From Mesostigma viride (taxonomy: Eukaryota; Streptophyta; Mesostigmatophyceae; Mesostigmatales; Mesostigmataceae): a DNA stretch of 64,000 nt. Below the pieces are notes generated by a model that was not told the DNA's origin, searched no databases, and saw nothing but the letters and a program-made list of their open reading frames with translations. The stretch lies in the NCBI GenBank assembly GCA_009746045.1, contig RPFO01000296.1:260001-324000 (forward strand), written 5' to 3'. Made by a program: the position numbers and the translations under genes. Each line of letters starts with the position of its first letter. The first letter of the stretch is position 1. Shown piece after piece: positions 25,101 to 63,499 of the stretch.

Positions 25101-27702
25101 TGGCGCTCATCTCCTCACGGCTGCGCAGACGGTTAGGGTCCAGCTGGAGCCAGTGCAGCTGCAGGGGGGGGGGGGGGGGGGGGGGGCAACGGAAGCAGCA
25201 TTATGGTTGTCATAGTGTTGCAGAAGCGTCATTATGGTAGGAGCAGGGCGATAGTTTCTACCTGGAACGAGCTAGTGCAGCTGCGGTGGGTGGGTGGGGG
25301 CGAGCATACATATGGTTGTTGAATTACATAACTAGTAGTACTAATACTACATAGTTAGCTCTCTAATTTCATAATATCCTACTTACTAATTTGGCAACGC
25401 AAGGTAATCCGCCACTATTCAGGGCAACCCAACTTCCCGCCCAATCCAAAAAGGGGAGGAAATACTGACCGCCAATCCGCGCGAAGCGCTAAGCGAGCAG
25501 AGGTTGGCTTGCGATAATGTTGTGACTTCCAACCAATCTGCGCCAAGCGCCGAGCGAGCGAAGTGAGCGTCCGCTTCAGCGGCCTCCTCTAGCTCCGGAG
25601 CGCAGCGAAGGAGACCGTCACGATTCCTCTCCGGAGCGCAGCGAAGGAGCACGCTACTACGAACTACGCGTATAGCGGGCAGCGGGCACCGGGCGCAGCG
25701 GGCAGCGGGCAGCGGGCAGCCCCTCCATGGTCTCTCTACCGCCATGCATAAATTGACCTTTTTGGGCTGGGCGTTCGAAGCCAGCGGGTCACACTAGTAC
25801 AGTTATTAACATAACTGTGTGTGGGGCAAGCAGAATGATGGTTGTTGTAATGTTACTAGTTACTAGTACTAATATTATTGAGTTAGCTCTCTTATTTCAT
25901 AATATAGAGTTATTAATATCATAGTAAAATTATCTGATAATGTAGTTATTGAGCATTACACCGTTATGAGAACAGGCATAAAAAAGACATACTACTAGAA
26001 AAATAAAAGTGATCAGCAAAAAGGCAACCACTATAGATATGCACGGGTCAAATCTGCTGCAAATTACCCGTGTTGGTCCACACTCAATACAAGGTATTTA
26101 TTTTTTAAGGGGGCAAAAATACGGCAGATACGCCACGAGTATAGCATAGTGGGACGTGGGTGTAGTGTTTTATGAAAGGCCCAAAATATGGCAAAGAGAG
26201 GATGCAGGCGGACTGGTAGAACCCCTTGTGAATGACCCCCAAAATCGAAATTCCGTAATTACTTCTCATCGCGATAGAATGGGCCATTGGTACACACAGT
26301 TGGAAATCAAGGCTGCTTGCTATAACGACGCAGTTGCCCACATATATTGCACTGCGCCCGGACGGGTCTACATCTCGGTTGAAGTTGGCCTGGTAAAATC
26401 CCTGTAATTATCTACCAGGGCCCCTAAAATACGGTACTTGCGAGTATTTGTGGACCCCATGTGAAGCTTATTATGGACCAATACGGCAACTTACTGTGAA
26501 TTGGTGATTACATCTGAATAGCTGCCAGCCCAGCAGCAGCAACGCCGTGATCAGTGGCCCGACTACATCCGCCACAAGACCAACCCCGAGAAGCCCCAAG
26601 TGTACTGGCGGGGCGGGGACCTTAATGTCAACAAGTAACTGTGGAAGCCCCCCCGGGCTCCCCCGGGGTAGAGCACTCAAAGCTAGTTGTCTAGATGGGG
26701 GCAATCGATTATGGGATAGCGGCTTAGGCATTACAGCACTTGAAATGATACTAGCGCCCAGTTTTATTATACTGTATTTTTTATAGTACCTTCAATTAGC
26801 TCTGGCACCTTGCGGCCATCCGCTTGTGCCTTAGCCGACGTCTTGAGCCCACCTCACCTTTGTAGCATAAGCTATGCGTCAGCCTACCTATGGTATTGCA
26901 CTGGTTGTATTGCACCCACAGTGTTGCGCCCTGGCACCATGCTGTGGAGAGAGCGCTCTGTTGTGGCCTGCCCACTTGCGGCAGTGAGAGAAGCCAGGGC
27001 GCCCTCCCTCCTTCTCGATGAGTATATAGGGTTGAAGGTTCCTTTACTCTGTATTGGCACCCACGTGACGCAGTCACATGCTCATTATTATTACTAATAT
27101 TATTATTGTTATTATTATTATTATTTTATTAGTAGTACCTGAATAGCAGTGCCATTATCACAAGCGCTCTGCATTGTAACCAGGGAAGGAGGGATATATG
27201 AACAGATGATACACCATGATAACCAGGGATGCATGCGTTGAAGCGGTCGCCAGGCTGGGACATGACCCCGGTGTGATAATTACACTATGCAGCCTACCTG
27301 TTATAAATCTGCATGTTCCTGTTAGAAATTATTATATTGGCCATTATTTATAGGTTTCCCTTTCCCAGGCATCCGGCACACCCTGGTAAATCCCAGGCAC
27401 TCAGCACGTACCTCAGCATTCGAGTTAGATCCTCTTCTTTCGGCGGGATCCCCACGAGAATCTGAGCCATGGAACTGAACTGGTCGGCTGGCTTGACCGC
27501 TCGGTGATGGCACACGTGCCTGCTGCATTAACACACCGGCGCCCTCTGGAGTTGGGCTTATGAGGATGTGCCTGGAGCCGCCTGTCAGGGACCACGGGCG
27601 ACCCTGTACATGCTCTGTGGAAGCTGATTCCGCCGGCGGGGTCTGCGTGTCGCGCCGTTCATCCAGCTGCCACGAGATCAACGACGGATCAAAGTTATCC
27701 AT
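1..27702 (-). CDS. Voltage-gated K+ channel with cNMP-binding domain and ankyrin repeats (14+ exons, 3' end outside window)
   Basis: Predicted plasma-membrane or endomembrane cation channel of the plant/algal AKT-EAG-CNG superfamily. I assembled it from 14 GT-AG exons whose phases all agree, giving at least 2,274 codons. Order: disordered Ser/Gly/Pro-rich N-terminus (1-620), S1 (about 625-647), S2 (652-675), a long low-complexity loop, S3 (782-800), S4 with spaced arginines (809-832), S5-pore-S6 (845-938) with filter SLGFG, C-linker (938-999), cyclic-nucleotide-binding fold (1000-1137), basic linker, about nine ankyrin repeats (1189-1520), then about 740 residues I do not recognise. The start ATG at 27702 has an in-frame TGA four codons upstream. 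It is longer than typical plant channels (650-900 residues). The fold assignment is firm; K+ selectivity and ligand are inferred. Confidence 0.85.
1213..2274 (-). CDS. Channel exon 14 (C-terminal region, first part)
   Basis: 354 codons without a stop, acceptor CTCAG|GTTGTG, phase 0, 8.6 kb downstream of exon 13. A helical start (HLIGLLDSEASLVGQLDTTS) is followed by Gly/Ala/Pro-rich linker, a basic helical block (LGRIERGLKRLACARKRGRE) and more linker. I recognise no domain. A GTAAGT inside the Gly-rich linker near 1960 could be a donor. That it belongs to the channel is inferred from phase and splice sites; it could be a separate gene. Confidence 0.6.
2430..2760. mobile_element. Possible small inverted-repeat element (MITE-like)
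   Basis: Both sides carry the inverted motif CTTTTCTCTTCCCTTA / AGGGAAGAGAAA, and GAGAATTCTC-type palindromes occur inside (2516 and 2612). Flanking sequence on the left (2365-2404 and 2792-2819) resembles an uninterrupted stretch at 5006-5102, as if an insert had separated it. Ends are not sharp. Confidence 0.3.
2820..4934. mobile_element. Interleaved direct repeats A-B-A-X-B (tandem element with an internal deletion)
   Basis: Repeat A (190 bp) occurs at 2820-3009 and 3375-3564; repeat B (340 bp) at 3037-3376 and 4595-4934. Copies look almost identical. B1 ends exactly where A2 begins. The simplest reading is a head-to-tail dimer of one unit (A...B): unit 1 (2820-3376) has only 27 bases between A and B, unit 2 (3375-4934) has 1,030. 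B ends with TATATAAAATGAGC. No coding domain is visible in the 1,030-base interior. Alternatives are a non-autonomous LTR element with B as LTR, or a Penelope-type tandem. Confidence 0.7.
5157..5297. repeat. CCAAACT heptamer array (about 20 copies)
   Basis: Near-perfect 7-bp tandem repeat (TTTGGAG on the minus strand), the same length as TTTAGGG-type telomere repeats but a different sequence. It follows diverged CCAAGTTCCAAG sequence and leads into CCCATCCCAATT repeats just before the HUH transposon. Confidence 0.9.
5574..5989 (+). pseudogene. HUH element copy 1: coiled-coil ORF
   Basis: Encodes a charged coiled coil (IHQGIKQKQEEKACEEQVGK ...) that stops at a TAG at 5824-5826. Reading through gives EILAILETIGPLLASAVIEP and then a TGA where copy 2 has CGA. 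The 5' block joins directly to the middle of the coiled coil, so about 200 bases present in copy 2 (around 8670-8876) are missing. Confidence 0.55.
6257..6811 (+). pseudogene. HUH element copy 1: poly-Glu tract plus zinc-finger-like end
   Basis: An open frame with about 85 consecutive Glu codons (GAG repeat, 6346-6600) between VSENSDDEGDDTQ and an acidic segment. It ends with a C2H2-like finger, WKCNCCEPPFIAKNKQGLST followed by H, and a basic tail. The Glu run is a trinucleotide expansion; copy 2 lacks this region. The finger has two Cys and one clear His, so it is partial or degenerate. Confidence 0.5.
6842..7279 (+). pseudogene. HUH element copy 1: N-terminal part of Rep-like domain (motif I)
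   Basis: An open frame with an Arg/Glu-rich helix (ARQRLEEREAANNMRGERNE) followed by LKTFMLHISIS, which matches motif I of rolling-circle Rep proteins. It then runs out of frame. Motifs II and III follow in two other frames, so at least two frameshifts separate the three motifs. Confidence 0.5.
7243..7643 (+). pseudogene. HUH element copy 1: HUH motif and catalytic Tyr motif (frameshifted)
   Basis: 7243-7377 encodes VGELEMHKHVHMLLDV, the His-x-His metal-binding motif II. 7380-7643 in another frame encodes KLNYSSMIGYLLKSEEHDEF, with YLLK matching motif III (YxxK), the nicking tyrosine. One tyrosine, as in CRESS Rep and Replitrons and unlike two-tyrosine Helitrons. The frame change falls in a G-run at 7381-7388. 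Confidence 0.6.
7744..7976 (+). pseudogene. HUH element copy 1: C-terminal block
   Basis: Encodes VGRDLERALFNPRERYFESD and ends in RQERAADAAPQGAT then a stop. Its first part matches copy 2 (8827-9102) closely; the match ends after CTTCAATCC, where copy 2 jumps to its coiled-coil module. Function not recognised. Confidence 0.45.
7978..8394 (-). pseudogene. HUH element copy 2: tail module
   Basis: Ser/Pro/Thr-rich segment (VDLTDCLADDDALIDSVLSQ, later GKHKLQFDQSADGKKRPFEP) that matches copy 1 at 5887-6256 with scattered differences. It ends at a stop at 7974 inside the junction between the two inverted copies. Confidence 0.5.
8415..8876 (-). pseudogene. HUH element copy 2: coiled-coil ORF
   Basis: 153-codon coiled coil (KEQVQKLNKQRVELANAIRD ...), longer at its N-terminus than copy 1. 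It ends at the same TAG codon (AACACCTAG) as copy 1, followed in frame by the same ILAILETIGPLLASAVIEP. The stop was therefore present in the common ancestor of the two copies, or is read through. Confidence 0.5.
8827..9102 (-). pseudogene. HUH element copy 2: C-terminal block
   Basis: Matches copy 1 7650-7868 (SLRPSLIKTLAHMFKTGRYS ... IGEHSLSTVGRDLERALFNP), then departs and overlaps the coiled-coil ORF. Copy 1 has stops in the first half of this region where copy 2 is open. Confidence 0.5.
9096..9530 (-). pseudogene. HUH element copy 2: Rep-like domain, motifs II and III
   Basis: Carries the same HKHVHMLLDV and KLNYSGMIGYLLK motifs as copy 1, with a frameshift between them at 9360-9380. Similarity to copy 1 starts at about 9530 (LDCDEIARSR), so motif I is missing here; the upstream 200 bases are unrelated to copy 1. 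Confidence 0.6.
9735..9898 (-). repeat. HUH element 5' block, right-hand copy
   Basis: Inverted match to 5363-5576, including a TATAAAA motif and a conserved stretch ending GATAAAGATAAAACTGG, which is duplicated here. The left copy has an extra segment of about 80 bases (5380-5460). It is likely the promoter/terminal region of the element. Confidence 0.65.
10906..11258 (-). CDS. Channel exon 13 (last ankyrin repeats and post-ankyrin segment)
   Basis: Encodes NRTPLAVAASEGQILSVDFL and ILDRWGGTPMWDAL, then a helical segment (EINHEIRSALTGSMAKDRLL). A consensus donor CTG|GTGAGT at 10905 in phase 0 fits exon 14. Reading on instead of splicing gives a stop at 10843, which would yield a short isoform ending in QAW. 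Confidence 0.8.
11749..11987. repeat. 49-bp tandem repeat, 4.9 copies
   Basis: Exact or near-exact units in channel intron 12, alternating at one T/C position (TATACTG / TATATTG). No coding capacity. Confidence 0.9.
12421..12459 (-). repeat. Echo of channel exon 12 end
   Basis: Degenerate copy of the last bases of exon 12 (around 12506-12540), placed about 85 bp into the following intron in the same orientation. Shares CCAGCAGCAA and the start ATAGGGA. Confidence 0.65.
12493..12763 (-). CDS. Channel exon 12 (ankyrin repeats 5-8)
   Basis: Starts ALHVAAAEGKTAIVEFLIAH and includes VVDRWGASPLDDAVKFGH, a canonical ankyrin module, followed by ELLCSAANDGDVVRLSLLL. Ends ACCG|GTAAGG in phase 1, joining to G|AT AAC CGC of exon 13. 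Intron 11259-12492 follows and contains a 49-bp tandem array. Confidence 0.85.
12826..12859 (-). repeat. Echo of channel exon 12 start and acceptor
   Basis: Copy of the CTGCAG acceptor and first bases of exon 12 (CCTCGGCTGC ... GCGTCTGCAG on plus), about 95 bp upstream of the true site in transcript order. Confidence 0.7.
12907..13048 (-). repeat. Two echoes of channel exon 11 end and donor
   Basis: 12907-12950 and 13002-13048 both repeat the end of exon 11 (plus-strand CTACCCACCGTGCG...TCGTAGTCGCAG) with its GTGGGT-type donor, at about 95-bp spacing from the true site. Confidence 0.75.
13092..13274 (-). CDS. Channel exon 11 (ankyrin repeats 4-5)
   Basis: 61 codons in phase 0: DAVENKRTIIASLLLEKGAT then a second copy of the module, DLLKSLLDHNVDPNSCDYDR. 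The exon-exon junction reconstitutes RT|ALH of the next ankyrin repeat. Introns 13275-13990 and 12764-13091 both contain degenerate copies of this exon's edges. Confidence 0.85.
13345..13690 (-). repeat. Degenerate echoes of channel exon 11 start
   Basis: At about 13350, 13450, 13560 and 13655 the pattern CCACC..GT/G.CTGC followed by CACAG or TTACACA recurs. It resembles the exon 11 start and acceptor at 13262-13290. The first is clear, the others weaker. Confidence 0.5.
13991..14227 (-). CDS. Channel exon 10 (ankyrin repeats 1-3)
   Basis: 79 codons in phase 0. Contains the ankyrin signature DYDNRTALHMAAMSGKEDIV and KDRWGRAPLQ. Ankyrin units here form a three-repeat module (ALL..G.DPN / DYD.RT.LH.AA / DRWG..PL.DA) that recurs three times across exons 10-13. 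Donor CAG|GTAGGG. Confidence 0.85.
14300..14332 (-). repeat. Echo of channel exon 10 start
   Basis: Repeats the first coding bases of exon 10 (plus TGCTTGAGGTTGACCATGTG, true copy at 14196-14223) about 105 bp away, inside the preceding intron. The match covers the Met-Val-Asn-Leu-Lys codons exactly. Confidence 0.85.
14942..15096 (-). CDS. Channel exon 9 (basic linker between cNBD and ankyrin repeats)
   Basis: 51 codons, phase 1 to phase 0. The peptide is strongly basic (DRRKMRMAKKGRHTRHFKRL). It lies where plant-type channels have a linker before the ankyrin repeats. Acceptor GCGCAG, donor AAG|GTGGGC. Intron 14228-14941 follows and holds no gene. Confidence 0.75.
15191..15229 (-). repeat. 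Echo of channel exon 9 start and acceptor
   Basis: Repeats CCCTTGATGATC.TCACTGCG and the flanking GCAAGCCAT.GGAGG intron bases of the true site (15081-15119), 110 bp upstream in transcript order. Confidence 0.85.
15262..15552 (-). repeat. 81-bp tandem array built from the end of channel exon 8
   Basis: Copies start at 15272, 15353, 15434 and 15515; the last contains the real exon end. Each carries the codons for LITLFPEQN-like sequence and the donor motif GTGAGG (GTAAGG in the most distal copy), so three further complete decoy 5' splice sites follow the real one. Confidence 0.9.
15511..15721 (-). CDS. Channel exon 8 (second half of cNMP-binding domain)
   Basis: Begins GKLEVVDDDDKIVERVYPGE and continues with VVGDVAFFL and YTVRASS, i.e. 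the 'G..FGE.A.L......ATVRA' phosphate-binding cassette region. The usual FGE is VGD and the usual arginine before the adenine pocket is retained (VRA), so nucleotide binding is plausible but not certain. Donor ACG|GTGAGG, phase 1. The donor is the first of four tandem 81-bp copies. Confidence 0.85.
15806..15840 (-). repeat. Echo of channel exon 8 start and acceptor
   Basis: Repeats CCACC.CCAGCTTGCCCTGG of the true site (15706-15725). Read in frame it gives GKLGVVEEYED against GKLEVVDDDDK. Confidence 0.85.
16590..16752. repeat. 39-bp tandem repeat, about 4 copies
   Basis: Units with ACTATGCCTTTTACTAGTTA and CATCCCTA; each ends in GTACCTGGA or GTACATA, the same letters as the reverse complement of the exon 7 donor (TCCAG|GTAC), so it may be a drifted part of the neighbouring echo array. 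Confidence 0.8.
16860..17050 (-). repeat. 70-bp array of echoes of channel exon 7 end
   Basis: Two downstream copies (16869-16920 and 16939-16990) of the exon end EVCFIFQ with donor GTACGC or GTATGT, plus the true site. The translated copies differ by one residue (FIVQ). Confidence 0.9.
17016..17216 (-). CDS. Channel exon 7 (first half of cNMP-binding domain)
   Basis: 67 codons covering the last C-linker helix and the start of the cyclic-nucleotide-binding beta-roll: FLMPGEKLFRGHDISSEVCF corresponds to the family pattern 'MPGE.I...GD....ELYFI'. It ends CAG|GTACGC. The next intron (15722-17015) starts with two more degenerate copies of this exon's end. Confidence 0.85.
17970..18131 (-). CDS. 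Channel exon 6 (C-linker)
   Basis: 54 codons, phase 0 at both ends. Encodes the helical C-linker (MALDAYCVSRKLPPELCRRM followed by HEYFMFQF) that couples the cyclic-nucleotide-binding domain to S6. Acceptor CCCCAG, donor AAG|GTGGGG. Introns 18132-19125 and 17217-17969 flank it; neither holds a gene. Confidence 0.85.
18117..18345 (-). repeat. Echoes of channel exon 6 start and acceptor
   Basis: 18221-18250 and 18313-18345 repeat TCCTTGCRCACCTGGG, the acceptor CCCAG and VRKDP-like codons of the true site at 18117-18140, at about 100-bp spacing. Confidence 0.75.
19126..19150 (-). CDS. Channel exon 5 (25-base microexon, end of S6 / start of C-linker)
   Basis: GCGCAG precedes and GTGAGT follows 25 bases that encode LGTIQHYL. 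Together with exon 6 this reproduces the LGTI....V.K.D start of the C-linker found in algal and oomycete channels of this type, and phases 2 and 0 fit both neighbours. A somewhat longer exon with an upstream acceptor is possible. Confidence 0.6.
19310..19620. repeat. Degenerate AT-rich tandem repeat (about 45 bp)
   Basis: Recurring GGGATAAGCACGCTTC and GATTARTTCAATAGTCGA blocks, about 6 copies, in channel intron 4 upstream of the microexon. No coding signal. Confidence 0.75.
20239..20352 (-). repeat. Echoes of channel exon 4 end (S6)
   Basis: 20239-20272 and, weaker, 20321-20352 repeat the stretch CATGTACGCGTAGACGACGA of the true exon end and its downstream GCATGCC. Confidence 0.75.
20417..20692 (-). 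CDS. Channel exon 4 (S5, pore helix, selectivity filter, S6)
   Basis: S5 is FLVLVVGVSHTTGCVYYWLA. The pore reads YKGFLAMASLGFGPI, aligned with the TxxTVGYGD filter of K+ channels, and S6 follows (EMVFAIIVLFVQVVVYA). I chose the donor GC|GTACAT because it keeps phase 2 and joins to the conserved LGTI motif of exon 5. An alternative donor at 20406 would keep phase 0 and skip exon 5. The exon is followed by intron 19151-20416. Confidence 0.85.
20683..21265 (-). repeat. About 78-bp array of echoes of channel exon 4 start and acceptor
   Basis: The true acceptor (20693) with its upstream CCCTTTGGTTGCGGGTGCCAG is followed on the intron side by at least six further copies (near 20790, 20881, 20960, 21045, 21119 and 21205) and a weaker one near 21400. 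Two copies carry a shared variant, CACCTGGGTGCC, suggesting two-unit steps. Confidence 0.9.
22301..23961 (-). CDS. Channel exon 3 (N-terminal region end, S1-S4 voltage sensor)
   Basis: 1,661 bases, the largest exon. The first two thirds encode a disordered segment including a His run. Then come S1 (around AWALLRNLLLIVELWML), S2 (LAVDALLLVDIVLTAV), a loop of about 100 residues rich in Gly/Ser, S3 (PDLSCYLLYLALLF) and S4 (LTRVVRVVRLWGYARALER) with arginines at roughly three-residue spacing. It ends AA|GTGAGT in phase 2. The intron 20693-22300 follows and carries the exon-4 echo array. Confidence 0.85.
24577..25158 (-). CDS. Channel exon 2 (disordered cytoplasmic N-terminal region)
   Basis: 194 codons, phase 0 to phase 0. 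The 3' splice site is a long C-tract (a G-run on the plus strand at 25163-25186) ending in CTGCAG. The 5' splice site is GAG|GTAAGA. The peptide begins LHWLQLDPNRLRSREE and is otherwise low complexity with Gly/Asn/Ser runs. The intron that follows (23962-24576) shows no gene. Confidence 0.65.
25163..25186 (-). other. C-tract (polypyrimidine) at channel exon 2 acceptor
   Basis: An almost pure run of C in the transcript immediately before CTGCAG, acting as the polypyrimidine tract. A drifted echo of the acceptor and exon start lies at 25266-25292. Confidence 0.6.
25435..25745. other. Organelle-like GC-rich palindromic repeat patch (possible NUMT/NUPT)
   Basis: Contains GCGAAGCGCTAAGCGAGC, two copies of CTCCGGAGCGCAGCGAAGGAG and runs of CAGCGGG. 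Such short dispersed repeats are characteristic of organelle genomes of volvocine and related green algae. The surrounding intron is AT-rich, so the patch looks inserted. Confidence 0.4.
26930..27085 (+). mobile_element. Diverged copy of the LINE-associated leader repeat
   Basis: Shares GGCAGTGAGAGAAGC, GAGTATATAGGG/GCTTATAAGCG-like spacing and TTTACT..TTGGCACCCA.G with 62400-62570, which lies directly upstream of LINE coding sequence. Probably a 5' leader fragment of the same family. Confidence 0.4.
27412..27702 (-). CDS. Channel exon 1 (start codon; disordered N-terminus)
   Basis: 97 codons from the ATG at 27702 to GAG|GTACGT. The peptide starts MDNFDPSLISWQLDERR and is rich in Ser, Pro, Gly and Arg, with no domain recognised. 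The phase-0 junction fits exon 2. The following intron (25159-27411) contains a LINE-like repeat copy and an organelle-like GC-rich patch. The link to exon 2 rests on phase and splice sites only, so a different first exon is possible. Confidence 0.55.
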
Positions 27703-29745
27703 CGTTTCAGCTCACATATTGCATGTCAACTGGGCATGTGGAGCTCATTCTTGTGCTCGAGAGCTATTTGTTTCGGGTCCTCCAACATTTACAGGTGCAT
27801 TTTTCCCCATCGAAGTTTCAGTCGCATGATCAGTCGCCCGAGCTGAGGCTGCTGAGCTGGTGCACGATATTACAATCGCATTACGTACAACACTAGTAGG
27901 CGAAATGCTGAGCTCGTCCACGCAAGTATAAGGTGTAGTAGCGTATTCTAGCAAAGCAGATGACAGATACATCACGACCCCCATATGCAATCACTGGCGC
28001 GGGCAGGAAAAAATGGTGCTATCCGGATCCAGGCACTAAACGTCGATATATAGCTTCAAGATCCGGGGGAAATGATGGCCGCTGACGCCTGCAGTCGAAA
28101 CGACTGCATATGCAGTACTACTAATGATCCCAGAATCGTATTATTATTTATTAGTAACTTCAACTTATCGTTGGTTTCATACATAGAAACTGGCGGCATA
28201 GACTGGGGGAGCTTAATTATATATTATACTCCAGTAGTCGTCATTACTCATAAAAGCGATATTTTACAATATTTTTGCATGCATATAGTAATTGGATCAC
28301 ATGTACTGGCTGAAGCCCATTTCTCAAGTCACGAAGCAAACTAGGCTTGGATCACGTCAGGGCTGAAATGGTGAGCTTTGCAGTAAATGCAACGAAAATA
28401 TTTGCGGCCCGAGCATATACTGGCATCTAGCCAATGAGTAGCCATATTTGCGCAGGACTAAAGAAGTCTCGCTGACCAGTGCAGCGTGCGATTTGTGCGC
28501 AACGTGTTTTTCTTGCCAGCAAGTCGTGATTTTCTCCGTCTTTGTAGGAGCCACAGTAGGTAGTTCGCGCGTTCACGTGTGGCCGCGCCATATTAGGGAA
28601 GGCCGGTCTGATCCGATGTCTGATCCACACGGTTTGTCGGTGGTCACATCTATTTCGACATATTTTGGCAGTGGAACCTGGGATGGGATTTACTTATTGG
28701 CGTGTACTAACAAGATAAGACCTGAATACGGCTTGGGAATTTCGAAAACCCCTTTCGACTTTTTTTGACAAATACGCGTGATCTCCCACTGCCACGCTGG
28801 CAGCTCGCTGAATGAGGACGTTGCCGCGGGAAAACTTGGATGGGAAGGACTTGGGGAAGGAACTTAGAACTTAGAACTTACCCGACAGGCGACAGCGTGC
28901 AGCGCCGATCACAGCCTATAGCTCAGCCTCTAGTAGCAGCTGGCAGCAGCTGGCAGCTGGCAGGTGACAGGAGCAAGAATACCACCCACGACCCAATCCC
29001 CAATTAGAGATTCACAGTGAGTAATCACTGATTAGTAATCAGTGGCCTGAGGATCAATTAACAACACCTATTTAAATACCTCCTAAACTAATTATTATAA
29101 ACAGAGGACAAAACAAACAAGGGCACGCGCGAAATATCAAATATACCCCAGTGCCCAAGCGATTGAGAAGAAATTAATATTTTCGCATTACCTACTTGGG
29201 ACTGAATGTTACTGCGCCATCGCGCATATGTCAATGAGAGCAGTTGCAAATTAATTAATGTCACGCAGCGCACCGACGCCGAGTCGGGATTGTGTTGTTT
29301 CCATCGCTTGAGACAGCGGACTTTTCTAATGTTAAATTCAGGTGGTCGAGGTACTGAACCTGCAGCGCAATCTATGAAGGATATAAAAACCATAACGACG
29401 GGAATCATGCGTGGTGCTTGGCAAGCTTGTGAGGAATGATACTGCCAAGAAGCTTGAGAACGTTGAACACAGGGCTCGTGGTTCAGGATGGAAACGGCGG
29501 ATGGTAATTGTGCAATTCCAATGGTGTGCGGCACAATTGTGCCTTGGTGACAAGATAAACTCGGCTGTGGTGTGAAACGAAGTTCGCATTTCTAGACGTT
29601 GACGACATTACCAGGTTATTTACTGCGAGTTCCCAGGGATTGTCGAAGGCGCAGCAAATCGAACGCGGCCTCGCATTGTTATGCAACTCATATTGCGACA
29701 AATCATCCCAAGTGACTCTGCGAGGGCCTCTAAACAGTCCTAGTC
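27703..29745. promoter_or_regulatory. Divergent intergenic region between the channel and helicase genes
   Basis: 2 kb with no convincing gene. The two start codons point away from each other, so both promoters should lie here. A perfect 19-bp palindrome (CACTGATTAGTAATCAGTG) sits at 29026-29044, and AGAACTT and CAGCTGG repeats occur at 28860-28965. No TATA box or known factor site is assigned. Confidence 0.5.
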
Positions 29746-61811
<32,066 letters not shown>

Positions 61812-62400
61812 TTGCCCTATATTTTTTGCTTGTTATTGGATAAACTACGTGTCTGGTTGCAGTCATTACTACATGGACGCAAGGATTTTTTGAAAAGAGC
61901 CCTCAGCATTTTGCTTGGAGGCTTGCATTGCATAAAGTATGCAAATCACGAAAAGCATGCATGTGGATTTACATATCGGGGTTGATGTAGGGTACGAGAA
62001 GGCGCCCCACCGCACGTACGTACACAGTACAAACTATTGAAATATTTTTAAAATGTGTAGCCTTGTTGAAGAAAATTATGGCTGGCTTACGCTAAGAGCG
62101 ACTATATGACCTAGACGGTGGGGCCGGAAACATCTTGCTTGATCAGGGCATGTGGATGGCCGTAAGGATGAATGGAGGATAAAATAAATTGTTCGAAGTA
62201 CTTAGTAGCGTGGTACCCCATATTGATAAACTTTACAACCCCCTCGCTTTCATTATATATTCATGCATGTGTGTCATGATCAATTAATGTCGATCTGCTC
62301 TGTAAGTACGACGCCAGCCCTGGATTTTGTCTAAATCTACCAGCCGGCGTTCTGGCCTCTGTTGCATAGTAGTGTGTGCTTTACTTTACCTGTAAGATAC
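61812..62400. other. 3' flank of the helicase gene
   Basis: AT-rich, no gene seen. TGTAA, the usual chlorophyte poly(A) signal, occurs near 62300 and 62390, but nothing decides which is used. Confidence 0.4.
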
Positions 62401-63310
62401 CTCTGTGGCTGAGGTGCCCGCTAGCTTGTGGCAGTGAGAGAAGCTATTGTACTGTGAACTAGCCAGCTTATAAGCGAGAGGGCGCTGGCCAGGCTCGCTC
62501 CTTGTTGTGTGCTGGCCGGTTTAAGTTGAATGGTTGCTTTACTGGTACCCATGCATATGAAGCAGTACGATCTGACCGCGGAGCAGCTTACGGCGCCCGC
62601 AGGAACCGGCTGGCACAGGAGGACGCGAGGAAGGCCCTCGCTGACCGCACGAAGATCAAGGTCGTACGGCTGCGGTGGAAGGACAACGCATGGAAATTAA
62701 TGGAGGTTACCTCGTGGGAGGTTCCCACGCCGAGGGCGGACACGTGGCGGAGTAGGGAGTAACGGCCTTCCCCGCCACCCCACACCGCGAGCAGCTACCG
62801 GGGGGGTAGCCAGTCAACCCACCCCCCACACCCACGTCGTCCGATATGGCCGAGCGTGCCTTGGATAGCCCAATCTCACGGACAACGCAACGGAGTCCAA
62901 GCCACGACCTTTTTCGCCGACTTCGCAACAAGGAGCGCCTGCTGGCTTTTGCCACCCGGCACTCCCAACAACGGTATGCTGCCGTTCTTTGACCCCAAGA
63001 CCAGGCGAGCAAGTCGTGCCGCTCGCTTGGAGGGTGCCATATGCGCATTGAGAAGTACTACGTTATCTCACGCCGCACACACCCCGCCATGGCTGCAGCC
63101 TCTCCCCAACCCCCTGCCGATACCGCGGGTCCCCGGCGGCACCTCTTTCGATCTGGGTCAACGCCGGCACCACTCGCCGCGCATCGCTACCTACAATGTC
63201 CGCACCCTGTCCGAGGGGGATGCCCCCCCGCAGGCCAACGAGCTTGTCGATCCGCTATGTACTGCCGCCTAGCATTGATGTGCTCGGGGTTCAAGCTAGA
63301 GCACCGGCGC
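62400..63310 (+). pseudogene. LINE-type retrotransposon fragment: leader and start of AP-endonuclease
   Basis: 62400-62570 is the leader repeat also seen at 26930-27085. 62502-62762 encodes a basic segment (AQEDARKALADRTKIKVVRL) I do not recognise. At 63180-63240 RIATYNVRTLSEGD and ANELVD match the N-terminal strand of LINE endonucleases (xxTYNVRTL...), after which stops interrupt the frame. The catalytic parts of the endonuclease are missing. Confidence 0.55.
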
Positions 63311-63499
63311 TAGCTCCTTTGAGGGCCCCGTGCACTCAGCGCCGGCATGTGCATGCCTGGCGCATGCCGTGATCCATGACAATAATATGAATAGATATGG
63401 GGACAGGACACAACCTTGCCACACCCCATATTGTGAAGGGGAAATGGTGGGGTGGTGCCTTCCGCAGTCCGCACTACTGCCTGTGAACCCTCATAAAGC

